Source of the DNA: a virus | DNA: 20,634 nt | IMG/VR virus record: IMGVR_UViG_3300023179_003186 | Coordinates: 1 to 20,634 of that record | Direction: 5' to 3' (one strand) | In this document: piece by piece, positions 13,413 through 19,597 of the stretch | How positions within the stretch are numbered: position 1 is the first letter of the stretch | Layout of the letters: every line of letters begins with the position of its first letter | Made by a program: the position numbers and the translations under genes | Notes under the pieces: model-generated | Seen by the model: the letters and a program-made list of their open reading frames with translations, nothing else | Told to the model about the DNA's origin: nothing | The model's database searches: none

Positions 13413-14475
13413 AAAGAAACCACTCGAAATCCTCGAAGAAGCAGCAACCACCAAGCGAAAGGAACAGAAGTTCCTTTCGCTTGGATGCCCCTTGCTGAAC
13501 CTCGCCGTATCCGGCGATTGGCGTAAGGGAATCATGGCAGGAACCTACGTTTTCTACGTCGGCGATTCGTCCAGCGGCAAGACGCTGGCGACCTTGACGT
13601 TGTTGGCCGAAGCGGCCAACAACCCTGATTTCGACGATTACGAACTGTGGCATATCGATGCCGAAGTGGGCAACCACTTCGACTTCGAGAAGTTCTTCGG
13701 GTCGAAGGCGGCCAAGCGGATTCAAGTTCGTAGACCGTCACCAGGAAAGCCGATGCTATTAGAGGAAGTCTACGATTGGCTAGAGTCTTTGAGTAAGGCT
13801 GGGAAGAAGTACGTCGCAGTAATCGACTCGATGGACTCCCTTTCCACAGAAGCCAAAGAGAAACAAATCGCAGACAACGCCAAACTACGAGCCGAAGGCA
13901 AAGAAACCAAAGGTAGCTACGGCGATGCTAAAGCTAAGCTCAATAGCCAATACTTGTCGCGAGTCCTGGCGCAGATCGCTGATTCCGGCTCCATTCTTCT
14001 GAGCATCTCGCAGACTCGGGACAACATCAATGCAAGCCCCTACGAACCCCAACAAACGCGAGGCGGCGGCCACGCGATCAAATTCAACGGCTCTGTTGAA
14101 ATTTGGACGTATCCAGGGAGTGCCATGACGAAAGAGGTCAATGGAACCAAACGGAACATCGGAATGATTCCGATATTCAAAGTGGAGAAGAATCGAGTGA
14201 ACGGCAGGAAGCGAGTTGTTCGCATCCCAATCATGCCGGACTTTGGTATTGATGCCACAGGCGCGGCGGTAGACTTTTTGGTGACAGAGAAGGCGTGGAC
14301 AGCCGACAACGGTAGGATCACTTCCACACTGTACGACAAGACCTACAACCGAGAGCAACTCATTCGCAAGATCGAAGATGATGGCCGAGAACAAGAGTTG
14401 TTCGAGGCGATGCAGGCTTGTTGGGACTCTATCGAGTCCCAACTGACAGTAACCCGTAAGAAAAGGTACGAATAA
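13405..14475 (+). CDS. uvsX: RecA/UvsX-type recombinase
   Basis: The 356-residue product has a RecA core: Walker A GDSSSGKT (53-60), the acidic LWHIDAEVGNHF strand, Walker B VAVIDSMDSL (137-146), and loop 1/2 regions LSISQTRDNINAS and TRGGGHAIKFNGSVEIW. These match phage UvsX/RecA-like strand-exchange proteins, including the GG(R/H)A(L/I)KF motif of loop L2. It should pair with the gp32-like and UvsY-like proteins for recombination-dependent replication and repair. It overlaps the nucleotidase by 8 bases and is one base ahead of a small helical gene. A 15-bp perfect stem (13451-13484) lies near its start. Confidence 0.88.
   Translation: MAKKKPLEILEEAATTKRKEQKFLSLGCPLLNLAVSGDWRKGIMAGTYVFYVGDSSSGKTLATLTLLAEAANNPDFDDYELWHIDAEVGNHFDFEKFFGSKAAKRIQVRRPSPGKPMLLEEVYDWLESLSKAGKKYVAVIDSMDSLSTEAKEKQIADNAKLRAEGKETKGSYGDAKAKLNSQYLSRVLAQIADSGSILLSISQTRDNINASPYEPQQTRGGGHAIKFNGSVEIWTYPGSAMTKEVNGTKRNIGMIPIFKVEKNRVNGRKRVVRIPIMPDFGIDATGAAVDFLVTEKAWTADNGRITSTLYDKTYNREQLIRKIEDDGREQELFEAMQACWDSIESQLTVTRKKRYE
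13451..13484. repeat. 15-bp perfect intragenic inverted repeat
   Basis: CCAAGCGAAAGGAAC (13451-13465) and its exact complement (13470-13484) flank the loop AGAA, about 45 bases into the recombinase gene. Confidence 0.95.
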
Positions 14476-14476
14476 G

Positions 14477-14692
14477 ATGGACGAACTGATTGAGCAGATC
14501 CGATCTGCGGCAATGAACGTAGAGCAAAAGGTCTTAGTTGGGGATGCCCTGACAGCCGACGAAAAGACTGAGTTGTTGGTCAAGGTCAAGACTGATCTCG
14601 CAAACCTGCGAGATCAGTTCTATGAGATCGGACATCAACTCGAAGGCATCGCCATCACCCGCGCAGCGTTGGCAGAAGCTCGGAGGCAATGA
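14477..14692 (+). CDS. Small helical hypothetical protein
   Basis: The 71-residue acidic protein is almost entirely helical (two long amphipathic helices around LTADEKTELLVKVK and QFYEIGHQLEGIA), probably a coiled coil. It lies one base after the recombinase and overlaps the next gene by ATGA. No family is recognised. Its DNA holds a 12-bp perfect stem (14591-14618). Confidence 0.6.
   Translation: MDELIEQIRSAAMNVEQKVLVGDALTADEKTELLVKVKTDLANLRDQFYEIGHQLEGIAITRAALAEARRQ
14591..14618. repeat. 12-bp perfect intragenic inverted repeat
   Basis: ACTGATCTCGCA (14591-14602) and its exact complement (14607-14618) flank AACC in the small helical gene after the recombinase. Confidence 0.95.
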
Positions 14693-15024
14693 TGACCCAA
14701 ACACCATACAAACTAACCGACGAGTACCGCAAATTGCTCGGTCGGTTCGTGGCTAAGTTGGTGGAATACCTTGAAGCCAACATCGCTTACGACAAGAACG
14801 AATACTATGAGATTCACCCGCGATACCTTGGTGGTCATGCTGTGCGTGTCAGTTTATTTGTCGTTGGTCTTAAAGGTCTGTATCGTCTTGACGTAGCCTT
14901 TGCAATGGAAGATTGTGTTTCAGAGGATGAAGCCAGAGCCGAAATCGGAATCAAGGTCATGTTGGAAAAAGCCTTGTACGGCCTTAGGAAACGACCGCTG
15001 CCCACTCCGGAGACTATGCGATGA
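14689..15024 (+). CDS. Hypothetical protein
   Basis: The 111-residue protein has a helical N terminus (YRKLLGRFVAKLVEYLEANI), a beta-rich middle (HAVRVSLFVVGLKGLYRLDV) and a helical C terminus. GGAGG at 14682-14686 precedes two consecutive ATGs (14689, 14692); the first overlaps the upstream stop. It overlaps the 5' nuclease by ATGA. No known family is recognised. It sits between the recombinase and the 5' nuclease, so a role in DNA metabolism is likely but unproven. Confidence 0.58.
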   Translation: MMTQTPYKLTDEYRKLLGRFVAKLVEYLEANIAYDKNEYYEIHPRYLGGHAVRVSLFVVGLKGLYRLDVAFAMEDCVSEDEARAEIGIKVMLEKALYGLRKRPLPTPETMR

Positions 15025-15869
15025 CCGACGATGCTCGCTACGCGATCATCGACGTAAGCAACCTCGCTTACGCTCGGTGGCACACCATCCCGCCTCAGTT
15101 TTGGCGGGATGATCCAGGTACGCTGTTCAAGGCGTTGCATCAGTCCTGCAACAAGTTGCAGGACGATCTGTGCGTAGACACCCTGATTTTCTGCTTTGAC
15201 GGCGGGTACGATTTTCGCAAGAAAATCGACCCTGCGTACAAGCAACCTCGCAAAGAGGCGAGGTTGCAAGCACCCGAGGATGAAAAGGAACTCAGGCAGA
15301 TCCTATTTGACCAGATTGCAGCGTTTCGTGAGATTCACCTACCAACCATCGGGGCCAGGAATATCTTCTGGGCCAAGGGGTTCGAGGCTGACGATCTGAT
15401 TGCATCCTGCGTATTAAATCTGCCAAAGGCTCGAAAGGTCTACATCGTCAGCAATGACGAGGATCTCTACCAGATGATCGAGGGCAGTCGGGTGGTAGTC
15501 TACCGCCCGACTTCCAAAACGATTGTCAACGAGGAGGATTTCCGAAGGAAACACTCCGAGATGCCTCCATGCCTGTACGCTTCCGCAAAGGCGTGGGCAG
15601 GCTGTTCGTCCGACAATGTTGTCGGACTAACAGGCATCGGTATGGCTAAGGCCGCAAAATTTTTAATGGGAAAAGGCAACCCAGAGTTCCGAAAACGCTT
15701 CACCGACAGCGTAGAAGTGTACAACAAGAACATTCAGCTTACGAAACTCCCAGCACCGCAAACCCCAGCGTGCCGTCCTGTTCCACAGGACGTTCCGCTG
15801 GATTGGTCAGTGATGGGCCGAGTGTTCGACAGCATCCCTCAACGAACCCCGAAAGGCATAAAGAAATGA
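15021..15869 (+). CDS. 5'-3' exonuclease / FEN-type nuclease (RNase H-like)
   Basis: The 282-residue product has the acidic signature of the T5 FEN/T4 RNase H family: D11 (IIDVSNLAY), D60 (FCFDGGYDFRKKID), FEADDLIAS (E122, D124, D125), SNDEDLYQM (D146, D148) and GCSSDNVVGLTGIGMAKAAK (D198 plus a helix-hairpin-helix at 202-213). In phages this enzyme removes RNA primers and flaps from lagging-strand fragments. Because the polymerase here has no 5' nuclease domain, this gene supplies that function. It overlaps both neighbours by ATGA. Confidence 0.9.
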   Translation: MTDDARYAIIDVSNLAYARWHTIPPQFWRDDPGTLFKALHQSCNKLQDDLCVDTLIFCFDGGYDFRKKIDPAYKQPRKEARLQAPEDEKELRQILFDQIAAFREIHLPTIGARNIFWAKGFEADDLIASCVLNLPKARKVYIVSNDEDLYQMIEGSRVVVYRPTSKTIVNEEDFRRKHSEMPPCLYASAKAWAGCSSDNVVGLTGIGMAKAAKFLMGKGNPEFRKRFTDSVEVYNKNIQLTKLPAPQTPACRPVPQDVPLDWSVMGRVFDSIPQRTPKGIKK

Positions 15870-16111
15870 GCATCCGATTCACCAGGAAACAGTGGCTAGA
15901 CTCCAACGAAAAGCCGGAAGATCGGCGAACCGCCGAGGAGAAAAAGGCTGACAAGCAGAAGAACAGGACAACCCAACTGCGTAAGCACCCTCGACGAGTT
16001 CGCTTCCGCGAACTCGTCCAGGCCGTCGAGAATAAGTGGCCTGGATATCAACACATCAAGGACGAGCGAGTGCTGCAAGCAGTCGCGAGGAGGGCAGGCA
16101 ATAATGGATAG
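15866..16111 (+). CDS. Small basic hypothetical protein
   Basis: The 81-residue, strongly charged protein has a middle rich in Lys, Arg, Glu and Gln (about residues 17-50) and a helical C terminus. ATG 15866 is chosen for its ATGA overlap with the 5' nuclease. It overlaps the next gene by 8 bases. The composition suggests a nucleic-acid-binding or partly disordered protein. An 11-bp perfect stem with a TTCC loop lies at 15993-16018. No family is recognised. Confidence 0.58.
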   Translation: MSIRFTRKQWLDSNEKPEDRRTAEEKKADKQKNRTTQLRKHPRRVRFRELVQAVENKWPGYQHIKDERVLQAVARRAGNNG

Positions 16112-16466
16112 CACAACACCTGCCTTCATCACGGGGAGTAAGGCTTTGGCATCGGATTCGGGAGAATCCGATGTTGATTTGGTTGTCCTCGTAGATCAAG
16201 AAACCAAAGAAAAGTTGATCGGACTATCCGACCTCGGAAAACTTCCATGTAGGTACGGTGGAAAGACTGGCTTGAATCTGATACTCTGCACCAGCAGTTT
16301 TGAATACGTTGTTTGGAGGGGGGCCTTGCGAGTGTGTGCAGACACACAGAACGACCTTGGCAGGAAACTAACCAAGCTTGAACGACTTGCGATTTATGTC
16401 AAAGTCTTTGCTGATTTTGGATTCCAAGACTACTTTGAGGGGCCAGAACCCTCATGCAAACCATAG
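16104..16466 (+). CDS. Minimal nucleotidyltransferase-fold protein
   Basis: The 120-residue product has the nucleotidyltransferase signature FITGSKALAS (GS at 11-12) followed by ESDVDLVVLV (D23, D25), the two metal-binding aspartates of Pol beta-type folds. A later segment YGGKTGLNLILC could supply the third strand. Nothing resembling a second domain is present. Such short proteins occur as MNT-type antitoxins/AMPylators and as phage proteins of unknown use. The third aspartate is not evident, so activity is uncertain. It overlaps the upstream gene by 8 bases; the next gene starts 11 bases later. Confidence 0.65.
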   Translation: MDSTTPAFITGSKALASDSGESDVDLVVLVDQETKEKLIGLSDLGKLPCRYGGKTGLNLILCTSSFEYVVWRGALRVCADTQNDLGRKLTKLERLAIYVKVFADFGFQDYFEGPEPSCKP

Positions 16467-16477
16467 GAGGTCGAATA

Positions 16478-16672
16478 ATGGATAGTAATGAACTCACGAC
16501 GGATGCCGTCATATTGTTTTTGGAGCGAGAGATTGCCCAAGTTGAGAATTCTCGGTACGGTGAGGACGAGCGGCGATCCCCAGGGATTACGGCTTATTTA
16601 TACCAAGCACTCGAAAGAAGAAAAAAAGAAATCGCACACCAACCGGTTCCATCGGAGGCGAACAATGCCTAA
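16478..16672 (+). CDS. Small duplicated protein, copy 1
   Basis: The 64-residue acidic protein is helical and begins MDSNELTTDAVILFLEREIA. From residue 19 on it is identical to the protein at 18814. AGGAGG at 16465-16470 precedes ATG 16478; the bases GGAGGTCGAATAATGG around the start are also identical in the second copy. It overlaps queD by 8 bases. No family is recognised. Its importance is structural: its 3' three quarters form one arm of the direct repeat that brackets the Que cassette. Confidence 0.7.
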   Translation: MDSNELTTDAVILFLEREIAQVENSRYGEDERRSPGITAYLYQALERRKKEIAHQPVPSEANNA

Positions 16673-16673
16673 G
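16532..16673 (+). repeat. 142-bp perfect direct repeat, left copy
   Basis: This is identical base for base to 18868-19009. It covers most of the small gene at 16478 and the first nine bases (ATGCCTAAG) of queD. Recombination with the right copy would remove 2,336 bp carrying queD, the dpdA-like gene, queC and queE, and leave one intact small gene followed by the resolvase gene. Confidence 0.97.
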
Positions 16674-17021
16674 GTTCTGGTTTTCAAAGAGTTCGTATTT
16701 TATGCAGCACACAGCGTAAGTTGCTTTGGGATCGAACACAAATGCAACCGAATTCACGGTCACACTTACTACCTGAAAGTGGTAGCGAGTTCGGATATAC
16801 AACAACCTTACGAATTCGGAGCCTTAGAGAAAGATTGCTTAGCAATTATCGGAAGCCTCGATCATAGCAACCTAAATGACCATTCCGAAAAAATGGGTGG
16901 GGAAGCGACTACTGAAAGAGTCGCTTCTTGGATATTCGGTGAATTACGAAAAGCGGGTTGTCCCGTTTTTCGGGTAGAGTTACGAGAAACTAATAGTTCA
17001 GGAGTAGTGGTGGAACAATGA
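16665..17021 (+). CDS. queD: QueD, 6-carboxytetrahydropterin synthase
   Basis: The 118-residue product matches QueD in length and active site. Zinc ligands are H16, H31 and H33 (AAHSV and IHGHTYYL), and the catalytic cysteine is C27, the same numbering as E. coli QueD. LDHSNLND holds the catalytic Asp/His pair, ATTERVASWIF follows, and the C-terminal VELRETNSSG carries the catalytic glutamate. It converts dihydroneopterin triphosphate to 6-carboxytetrahydropterin, the second step to preQ0. GGAGG at 16654-16658 precedes the ATG. It overlaps the dpdA-like gene by ATGA. Confidence 0.93.
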   Translation: MPKVLVFKEFVFYAAHSVSCFGIEHKCNRIHGHTYYLKVVASSDIQQPYEFGALEKDCLAIIGSLDHSNLNDHSEKMGGEATTERVASWIFGELRKAGCPVFRVELRETNSSGVVVEQ

Positions 17022-17647
17022 AGATTCTTTTAGATACATCAGCAAAGCGGGCAGCAGCGGCGAACTTGCCAAACGATTTAGTCATCGGCCAACTGATAAC
17101 GCCTTTGACGGGATTCAAGCGGTGGGCAGATGTGTTTGCCATAGACAACGGAGCGTACACCCGATTCGATGCTCAGGGTTTCAAGAATTTGCTGACCCGA
17201 GAGTCAGGTGCATCCCAACAATGCCTGTTCGTGTGTTGCCCAGATGTTGTCGGCAATGCTCGGCGCACCCTCGAAATTTTCCAAAGAAAGTACAAGTATA
17301 TTCCAGCATCGTTCAAAGCAGCTTTGGTCGCGCAGGACGGTTTGGAGGACTTAGAAGTGCCTTGGCATGAACTTGAGTGTCTATTCATCGGCGGTCGAGA
17401 TCCTTGGAAGGATTCGCAATGCGCTCAGGATTTGGTCAAGACTGCTATTGTTCTGGGAAAGCATGTTCACATAGGCCGAGTGAACACCCCAGAACGGTAT
17501 GATCTGTTTGCTAAGTTAGGCGCACATACCTGCGACGGCTCGGGCATCGCTCGTTACCCAGATGTTAAATTGCCGAGTATGCAACAGGCTCACGACAAGT
17601 TTGTTGCTGATAGCCAAAAAATAGAGGAGGGCGAAGATTGTGAGTAA
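17018..17647 (+). CDS. dpdA: DpdA-like transglycosylase (7-deazaguanine insertion into DNA)
   Basis: The 209-residue product resembles the short phage TGT-paralog family. It has AIDNGAYTRFD (D43), VCCPDVVGNARRTLE (D76, candidate nucleophile region), AALVAQDGLED, LFIGGRDPWK, VHIGRVNTPERYDLFAKLGA and CDGSGIARYP. In phages this family exchanges guanine in DNA for a 7-deazaguanine base. The placement between queD and queC strongly supports that role. At 209 residues it is shorter than DpdA of bacterial Dpd clusters and closer to the small phage DpdA types. No four-cysteine zinc site as in tRNA TGTs is seen. It overlaps queD by ATGA and queC by 8 bases. The exact DpdA subtype is uncertain. Confidence 0.7.
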   Translation: MKILLDTSAKRAAAANLPNDLVIGQLITPLTGFKRWADVFAIDNGAYTRFDAQGFKNLLTRESGASQQCLFVCCPDVVGNARRTLEIFQRKYKYIPASFKAALVAQDGLEDLEVPWHELECLFIGGRDPWKDSQCAQDLVKTAIVLGKHVHIGRVNTPERYDLFAKLGAHTCDGSGIARYPDVKLPSMQQAHDKFVADSQKIEEGEDCE

Positions 17648-18245
17648 CTGCGTATGTTTACTTTCAGGTGGGATGGATTCAACCACACTCGTCACTAAAT
17701 TAGTAAGGGATGGATTCTCGCCTACCTGTGTTAGTTTTGATTACGGTCAGCGACATAGAAAAGAGATTCGATATGCCGCTAGAACCGCAGATAAATTGCA
17801 GCTACGGCATTTGATACTCGAAGCCCCTATACAAAGCCACAGCGCGCTCCGAGGGCACTCAGAGATTCCTCAGAACCTATCTCCTGCTGACTCCGGCCAA
17901 TCCCCAACGGTTGTGCCGGGTCGTAATCTAGTTTTGATTTCCTTGGCTATGACCGTAGGATGCGGGCCTGTCTATGTCGGGTGTAATGCCGACGATGCGG
18001 CAGTGTATCCGGATTGTAGACCTGAGTTCATTAAGCACTTATCATTGGCCACACAAGCAGCTTACGGTAGATCGGTAGAGGCTCCGTTTGTTGCCATGTC
18101 CAAGGTGGATATTTATCGACTTTATGTTGAATTGGGATTGAAATCAAACGATTCGTGGTCATGCTACAACGGCAAGGGCACTCCTTGTGGAGTTTGCGGG
18201 CCTTGTATTGCTATCAGAGGAGCAAAAGAAACATGCCAAAAATAG
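17640..18245 (+). CDS. queC: QueC, 7-cyano-7-deazaguanine (preQ0) synthase
   Basis: The 201-residue product has the PP-loop ATPase motif LLSGGMDSTT (8-17), the SFDYGQRHRKE motif, VPGRNLVLIS, the DAAVYPDCRPEF segment and the C-terminal zinc knuckle CYNGKGTPCGVCGPC. QueC converts 7-carboxy-7-deazaguanine to preQ0 with ATP and ammonia. The start is GTG 17640, with GAGGAGG just upstream at 17624-17630 and an 8-base overlap with dpdA. No QueF (preQ0 reductase) or amidotransferase domain is fused to it, so preQ0 is the predicted end product. It overlaps queE by 13 bases. Confidence 0.94.
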   Translation: MSNCVCLLSGGMDSTTLVTKLVRDGFSPTCVSFDYGQRHRKEIRYAARTADKLQLRHLILEAPIQSHSALRGHSEIPQNLSPADSGQSPTVVPGRNLVLISLAMTVGCGPVYVGCNADDAAVYPDCRPEFIKHLSLATQAAYGRSVEAPFVAMSKVDIYRLYVELGLKSNDSWSCYNGKGTPCGVCGPCIAIRGAKETCQK

Positions 18246-18814
18246 GGATAGCTAAGATATTTGAATCCTTCCAAGGTGAAGGAATACATGCCGGTGAGTA
18301 CACTCTGTTTATCCGAACTTCTGGGTGTTCGGTAGGTTGCCCGCAATGCGACACAGATTACCGGCGAACTGGATGGTTAGATATAGATGCAGTTAGCCGC
18401 CAAATGGAGACATTTGGGGGTAAGTATCTTTGGGTCACAGGAGGCGAGCCTACCGATTGGCCTGACATCAATGTCTTAGCTGAACTGGCGCACAAACATG
18501 GCTTGACTCCAATCATGGCTACTTCCGGTGTGCGATTCGTAAATGGTCTATGGGAAAAATACTGTAGCCCGCACAAAGCGAAGCTGCCGTGTTTAACTTG
18601 GTACGATCAAATAAACCTAGTTCCTGGTTTGAACGGATTGTCTAAGGAATCTTGTGTGGAGTACATACAAGAATGGCACTACAAGGTAGCTTACGTCACG
18701 CCTCTCTACGGGGACTCACAATCGTTGACTGTGTGTAAAGAATTGGTCAAGGAGTTTGCAAAAAAGAACGTGCGATTGGGCCACCAATCGCACAAAGTAT
18801 GGGAGGTCGAATAA
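18233..18814 (+). CDS. queE: QueE, 7-carboxy-7-deazaguanine synthase (radical SAM)
   Basis: The 193-residue product has the QueE start IFESFQGEG, the radical-SAM cluster motif CSVGCPQCD (C32, C36, C39), TGGEPTDWP and the PCLTWYDQINLVPG segment. It rearranges 6-carboxytetrahydropterin to 7-carboxy-7-deazaguanine. It is slightly shorter than most QueE (about 210-220). ATG 18233 is chosen because the conserved IFESFQGEG begins nine residues later. The stop shares a base with the next ATG (TAATG). A 10-bp perfect stem with a GCCA loop (18770-18793) lies near its 3' end, the only strong stem in the cassette. Confidence 0.92.
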   Translation: MPKIGIAKIFESFQGEGIHAGEYTLFIRTSGCSVGCPQCDTDYRRTGWLDIDAVSRQMETFGGKYLWVTGGEPTDWPDINVLAELAHKHGLTPIMATSGVRFVNGLWEKYCSPHKAKLPCLTWYDQINLVPGLNGLSKESCVEYIQEWHYKVAYVTPLYGDSQSLTVCKELVKEFAKKNVRLGHQSHKVWEVE

Positions 18815-19008
18815 TGGCGAATACTCAATCGGATGCGGACGCTGTAGTATTATTTTTGAAGCAGGAAATTGCCCAAGTTGAGAATTCTCGGTACGGTGAG
18901 GACGAGCGGCGATCCCCAGGGATTACGGCTTATTTATACCAAGCACTCGAAAGAAGAAAAAAAGAAATCGCACACCAACCGGTTCCATCGGAGGCGAACA
19001 ATGCCTAA
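18814..19008 (+). CDS. Small duplicated protein, copy 2
   Basis: This is a 64-residue protein beginning MANTQSDADAVVLFLKQEIA. From residue 19 on it is identical in protein and DNA to the protein at 16478; the first 18 residues are diverged but clearly related (ADAVVLFLKQEIA versus TDAVILFLEREIA). GGAGG at 18802-18806 precedes the ATG. The divergence of the first 54 bases alongside perfect identity afterwards suggests an old duplication followed by recent gene conversion, or acquisition by recombination inside the gene. It overlaps the resolvase-like gene by 8 bases. Confidence 0.7.
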   Translation: MANTQSDADAVVLFLKQEIAQVENSRYGEDERRSPGITAYLYQALERRKKEIAHQPVPSEANNA

Positions 19009-19009
19009 G
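18868..19009 (+). repeat. 142-bp perfect direct repeat, right copy
   Basis: This is identical to 16532-16673. It ends in ATGCCTAAG, the first three codons of the resolvase-like gene, just as the left copy ends in the first three codons of queD. The repeat boundary therefore lies inside the next gene on both sides, which keeps the downstream start codon and ribosome-binding site intact after recombination. Confidence 0.97.
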
Positions 19010-19597
19010 AAATCAACCGCACCTATTACCCCTAAAAAGAAACGCAAGGGCGATCCGAAGAAAGGCTCCGCTTTCGAGCGAGAGTTCGCTCGAAAGCTAT
19101 CCTTGTGGTGGAGTGAAGGAAAAGCCGACGATTGGTTCTGGCGGCTTGGTGGCTCGGGTGGCCGAGCCACCAACCGGGCAAAGTCGGGTAGGAACACAGC
19201 CAACGGATATGGGGACATTGCAGCGCAATGTCCCGAAGCACAGAAGTTGCTGAACATAGCGACTTTTGAGCTTAAACGAGGATTTAATCGCATCAGCTTG
19301 CAAGACCTGCTCGATAAGCCAAATGGGCCGAATCAAATGCGGGATTTCATCGAGCAAGCGAAGCGTTCCGCTTCTCTTGCGGGTACTCCGTTTTGGGTTC
19401 TGGTATTTAGGCGGGATCTGCGGGAAGAACTGATCGTCACCAATATGGCAGCCACTTGCGGTTCCCATAAGTATTGTGCAATGTGGTACAGTGATTACGA
19501 TGACGCAATCATTATTCGTTCTGGGGTAGAGTTTTGGAGCGAAGCTAGGCGAAAAGCATTACAGGATATGGTGGCCCAATATGAAAATCCAGCGTAA
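19001..19597 (+). CDS. Holliday junction resolvase-like PD-(D/E)XK nuclease
   Basis: The 198-residue product has a Lys-rich N terminus, then KGSAFEREFARKL (E26/E28), FWRLGGSGGRAT, NGYGDIAAQ (D72) and TFELKRG (E90, K92). The order 'E ... GDI ... ExK' is the active site of Hjc-type junction resolvases and related PD-(D/E)XK nucleases. It could resolve branched DNA made by UvsX-dependent recombination. ATG 19001 is chosen because GGAGG at 18990-18994 precedes it and it mirrors the queD start. Three strong inverted repeats lie inside (19070-19097, 19146-19173, 19212-19234). It overlaps the clamp gene by 17 bases. The family call rests on motif order; a restriction-like nuclease is the alternative. 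Confidence 0.68.
   Translation: MPKKSTAPITPKKKRKGDPKKGSAFEREFARKLSLWWSEGKADDWFWRLGGSGGRATNRAKSGRNTANGYGDIAAQCPEAQKLLNIATFELKRGFNRISLQDLLDKPNGPNQMRDFIEQAKRSASLAGTPFWVLVFRRDLREELIVTNMAATCGSHKYCAMWYSDYDDAIIIRSGVEFWSEARRKALQDMVAQYENPA
19070..19097. repeat. 12-bp perfect intragenic inverted repeat
   Basis: GCTTTCGAGCGA (19070-19081) and its exact complement (19086-19097) flank GAGT in the resolvase-like gene, 60 bases past the right direct repeat. Confidence 0.95.
19146..19173. repeat. 12-bp perfect intragenic inverted repeat
   Basis: TTGGTGGCTCGG (19146-19157) and its exact complement (19162-19173) flank GTGG. The arms encode the conserved GGSGGRAT motif of the resolvase-like protein, so structure and protein motif are superimposed. 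Confidence 0.95.
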
